This document shows positions 13,232 to 15,004 of a stretch of DNA of 15,004 nucleotides, in pieces. A model generated the notes under the pieces. It was not told where the DNA came from. It made no database searches and saw only the letters and a list, made by a program, of their open reading frames with translations. The position numbers were made by a program, and so were the translations under genes. Source of the stretch: Actinomycetes bacterium (GTDB lineage Bacteria > Actinomycetota > Actinomycetes > Actinomycetales > Microbacteriaceae); assembly GCA_023432005.1 (NCBI GenBank), contig JAEYVF010000132.1, positions 1-15,004 of the forward strand, read 5' to 3'. The first letter of the stretch is position 1; each line of letters starts with the position of its first letter.

Positions 13232-14076
13232 TTGACCGCCCCCGTCGCGAGACCGCGGTAGATGAACCGCTGCAGCAGCACGAACGCGATGAGCGTCGGC
13301 ACGATCACGAGCACGGTGCCCGCCGCGATCGTCTCCCAGTGGGCGCCGAACGGGCCCTTGAACCGGAACAGCGAGGTGGAGATCACGCCCTCCGACGGCC
13401 AGTAGAGGAACGGGAGGTAGAACTCGTTGTAGATGGCGATGCCCTTCACGATGACGACCGTCGCGATCGCCGGCCGCAGGAGCGGCAGGATCACGCGCCA
13501 GTAGATGGTCCAGCGGTTGGCGCCGTCGAGCATCGCGGCCTCGTCGATGGAGGTCGGGATCGACTGCATGAACTGGATGAAGATGTAGATCGACACGATG
13601 TCGGTCCCCATGAACAGCAGGATGAGCGCCGCCATCGAGTTGTAGAGGCCGAGCCCGTTGATGATCTGGAAGGTCGCGACCTGGCTCGTGACCCCCGGGA
13701 TGAGCGTCGCGATGAGGAACAGGGCGACGACGAGCCTCTTGCCGCGGAACTGGAACCTGTCGATCGCGTAGGCCGCCATGGTGCCGATGACGATCGTTCC
13801 CGCGAGCGAGAAGAGCAGGATGATCGTCGTGTTGAGGAAGCCCTCGACCATGCCGCCCTTGTTGAACGCCTCGATGTAGTTGTCGAGGTTGAACCAGTTG
13901 GCCGGCAGGTCGAACGGACCCGTCTGCCCGAACTCGGCCGAGGTCTTGAAACTCGCGATGAAGAGCACCGAGAGCGGGATGAGCGTCACGAGCGCGCCGA
14001 TGACGAGCGAGACGTACTTGACGGTTCCGGATGCCGCTGCCGCCGCCCGGTACCGCGTGGGCTGGGTCGTGGTCAT
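13228..14076 (-). CDS. Carbohydrate ABC transporter permease, MalG/CUT1 type
   Basis: This 282-residue inner-membrane protein has six predicted helices: the first at about residues 20-43, then segments near 80-100, 110-135, 145-165, 190-215 and 250-270. The cytoplasmic EAA loop that docks on the ATPase is clear (EAAMLDGANRWTIYWRVILPLLRP, about residues 185-208). The short N-terminus before helix 1 and the ending GLATGAVK are typical of the MalG half of CUT1 importers. Its ATG overlaps the stop of the MalF-type gene as ATGA, and its own stop overlaps the beta-mannosidase start as GTGA. Context indicates import of a manno-oligosaccharide or mannoside. No ATPase gene is present; actinobacteria often share one MsiK-type ATPase among such systems. 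Confidence 0.94.
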   Translation of the reverse strand: MTTTQPTRYRAAAAASGTVKYVSLVIGALVTLIPLSVLFIASFKTSAEFGQTGPFDLPANWFNLDNYIEAFNKGGMVEGFLNTTIILLFSLAGTIVIGTMAAYAIDRFQFRGKRLVVALFLIATLIPGVTSQVATFQIINGLGLYNSMAALILLFMGTDIVSIYIFIQFMQSIPTSIDEAAMLDGANRWTIYWRVILPLLRPAIATVVIVKGIAIYNEFYLPFLYWPSEGVISTSLFRFKGPFGAHWETIAAGTVLVIVPTLIAFVLLQRFIYRGLATGAVK

Positions 14077-15004
14077 GTGAGGTCGACCTTCTCGTCGGGG
14101 AAGAGCTTGCGCTGCACGAAGGTGACGACGAGCACGATCGCGAGCAGCACGATGGCCATGGCCGAGGCGAGCCCGACCTCCCGGAAGTTGAACGCCGTCT
14201 GCAGCGTCTGGATGACGAAGGTGGAGGTGCCGTTGGCGCCGCCCGTCATGATGAACGGGATCTCGAACACCGAGAGACTGCCGGCGATCGCGAGGATGAA
14301 GCTCAGCCCGATGATGCGCCGGATGCCGGGGAAGGTGAGCGCCCAGAACTGCTGCCAGCGGTTGGCGCCGTCGATCTCGGCGGCCTCGTAGAGCTCGCCG
14401 GGGATCGACTGGATCGCTCCGAGGAAGAGCACGAAGTTGAGCCCCGTGTAGCGCCACACGCTCGTCGCGGCGAGCGAGTAGTTGGCGATCGCGGGATCGC
14501 CGAGCCACTTGGGCGGGTCGGCGAGGCCCAACCACCCGAGCACGGTGTCGAGCGTGCCGCCCGGCTGGAACAGGTAGAGGAACACGAAGCCGATCGCGAC
14601 GCCGTTGATGAGGTACGGGAAGAACAGGATGCCGCGGAACAGGTTCGAGAACCGAGTGCGGTAGCTCAGCAGCGCCGCGAAGTAGAGCGCGATCCCCATC
14701 TGCAGGAACGAGCCCGCGAAGTAGTAGAGGCTCACGCCGAAGACGGCGAAGATCTGCGGGTTGGTGAACACCTCGACGTAGTTGTCGACGCCGACGAACT
14801 CCTTCTCGAGGTCGAGGCCGTCCCAGTCGGTGAGCGAGTACCAGAGCATGTTCGCGGCGGGCAGGTAGGTGAGCAGCAGGAGCAGCCCGACCGCCGCGAG
14901 GAGGAACAGGTAGGGCGTGAGACGGGCCACGGCCCCCCGCCCGGCGGGGACCCCGGAGGGCCCCCGCCGGCCGCGACGCCGAGGCGTGCGGGGAGGTGTG
15001 CTGG
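14073..15004 (-). CDS. Sugar ABC transporter permease, MalF/CUT1 type (5' end off the right edge)
   Basis: This is the first permease half of the importer. Helices are visible from LTPYLFLLAAVGLLLLLTYL onward, with the EAA loop YEAAEIDGANRWQQFWALTFPG in the C-terminal half and the end at FPDEKVDLT. A GTG at 14930 could start a 285-residue protein. However, the frame stays open to the window edge and encodes a basic, Pro/Arg/Gly-rich stretch (TPRRRGRRGPSG), which is normal for the cytoplasmic N-terminus of MalF-type permeases. I therefore treat the gene as continuing beyond the window. The upstream neighbour outside the window is probably the solute-binding protein. A GC-rich hairpin (CCCCGC/GCGGGG, 14935-14949) lies within this N-terminal coding stretch. 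Confidence 0.9.
   Translation of the reverse strand, partial: STPPRTPRRRGRRGPSGVPAGRGAVARLTPYLFLLAAVGLLLLLTYLPAANMLWYSLTDWDGLDLEKEFVGVDNYVEVFTNPQIFAVFGVSLYYFAGSFLQMGIALYFAALLSYRTRFSNLFRGILFFPYLINGVAIGFVFLYLFQPGGTLDTVLGWLGLADPPKWLGDPAIANYSLAATSVWRYTGLNFVLFLGAIQSIPGELYEAAEIDGANRWQQFWALTFPGIRRIIGLSFILAIAGSLSVFEIPFIMTGGANGTSTFVIQTLQTAFNFREVGLASAMAIVLLAIVLVVTFVQRKLFPDEKVDLT

Noticed and set aside
10754..13261. 835-codon plus-strand frame opposite the beta-mannosidase
   Set aside because: Antisense shadow with Arg/Val/Glu bias; the GH2 gene is unambiguous.
14935..14949. GC hairpin CCCCGC/GCGGGG as a terminator or operator before the MalF-type permease
   Set aside because: The surrounding frame is open and encodes a typical basic permease N-terminus, and no T-run follows, so it is more likely coding sequence.
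1..15004. CRISPR array, insertion sequence, prophage, toxin-antitoxin or defence system
   Set aside because: No spaced identical repeats, transposase or integrase motifs, or recognised defence domains were found on either strand.

Overview
The window is chromosomal DNA from a high-GC Gram-positive bacterium of the Actinomycetota, most likely a member of the Microbacteriaceae. The reasons are the roughly 70% GC with G/C at nearly every third codon position, frequent GTG starts and overlapping stop/start codons, a DUF222/HNH (13E12-type) gene remnant, a CUT1 sugar transporter without its own ATPase gene, and a marked excess of the hexamer GGATGC/GCATCC. The family assignment is an inference from these traits, not from a search.

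Layout, left to right. Positions 1-1678 (minus) hold most of a MalT-like LuxR-family ATPase regulator that runs off the left edge. Just upstream of it (1703-2278, minus) is an XRE-cupin regulator. Divergent from that, across a 67-bp spacer with a perfect inverted repeat, lie a thioredoxin-reductase-like flavoprotein with a CPYC motif (2346-3302) and an overlapping 80-residue two-helix membrane protein (3299-3541). Next come a tRNA-Arg(ACG) with its own terminator (3580-3688, minus), a 42-codon acidic small ORF (3776-3904, minus), and a membrane protein that looks leaderless (4027-4566). An orphan OmpR/PhoB-type winged-helix protein (4715-5362) follows, preceded by five direct repeats phased at exactly 10 bp (4595-4644). 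A shortened DUF222/HNH gene lies at 5399-6196 and a large type I sulfatase at 6359-8683.

Positions 8690-15004 (minus) are one tightly packed beta-mannoside utilisation operon, read right to left: MalF-type permease, MalG-type permease, GH2 beta-mannosidase, GH113-like glycosidase and a BadF/GlcNAc-kinase-like sugar kinase. Its first three junctions are 4-bp overlaps (ATGA, GTGA, ATGA). The last gap is 16 bp and holds a ribosome binding site. The binding protein and operon promoter would lie to the right of the window. Neither glycosidase has a signal peptide, so the logic is uptake of a manno-oligosaccharide, cytoplasmic hydrolysis, then phosphorylation of a sugar. The operon ends 6 bp from the end of the convergent sulfatase gene.

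The points most worth following are the 10-bp phased repeat array next to a PhoB-like DNA-binding protein, the inverted repeat between the XRE-cupin and flavoprotein genes, a 15-bp in-frame tandem repeat that multiplies start codons at the GH2/GH113 junction, and the genome-signature hexamer. No CRISPR array, insertion sequence, integrase or obvious defence system was seen, and no stretch over 300 bp lacks a gene.
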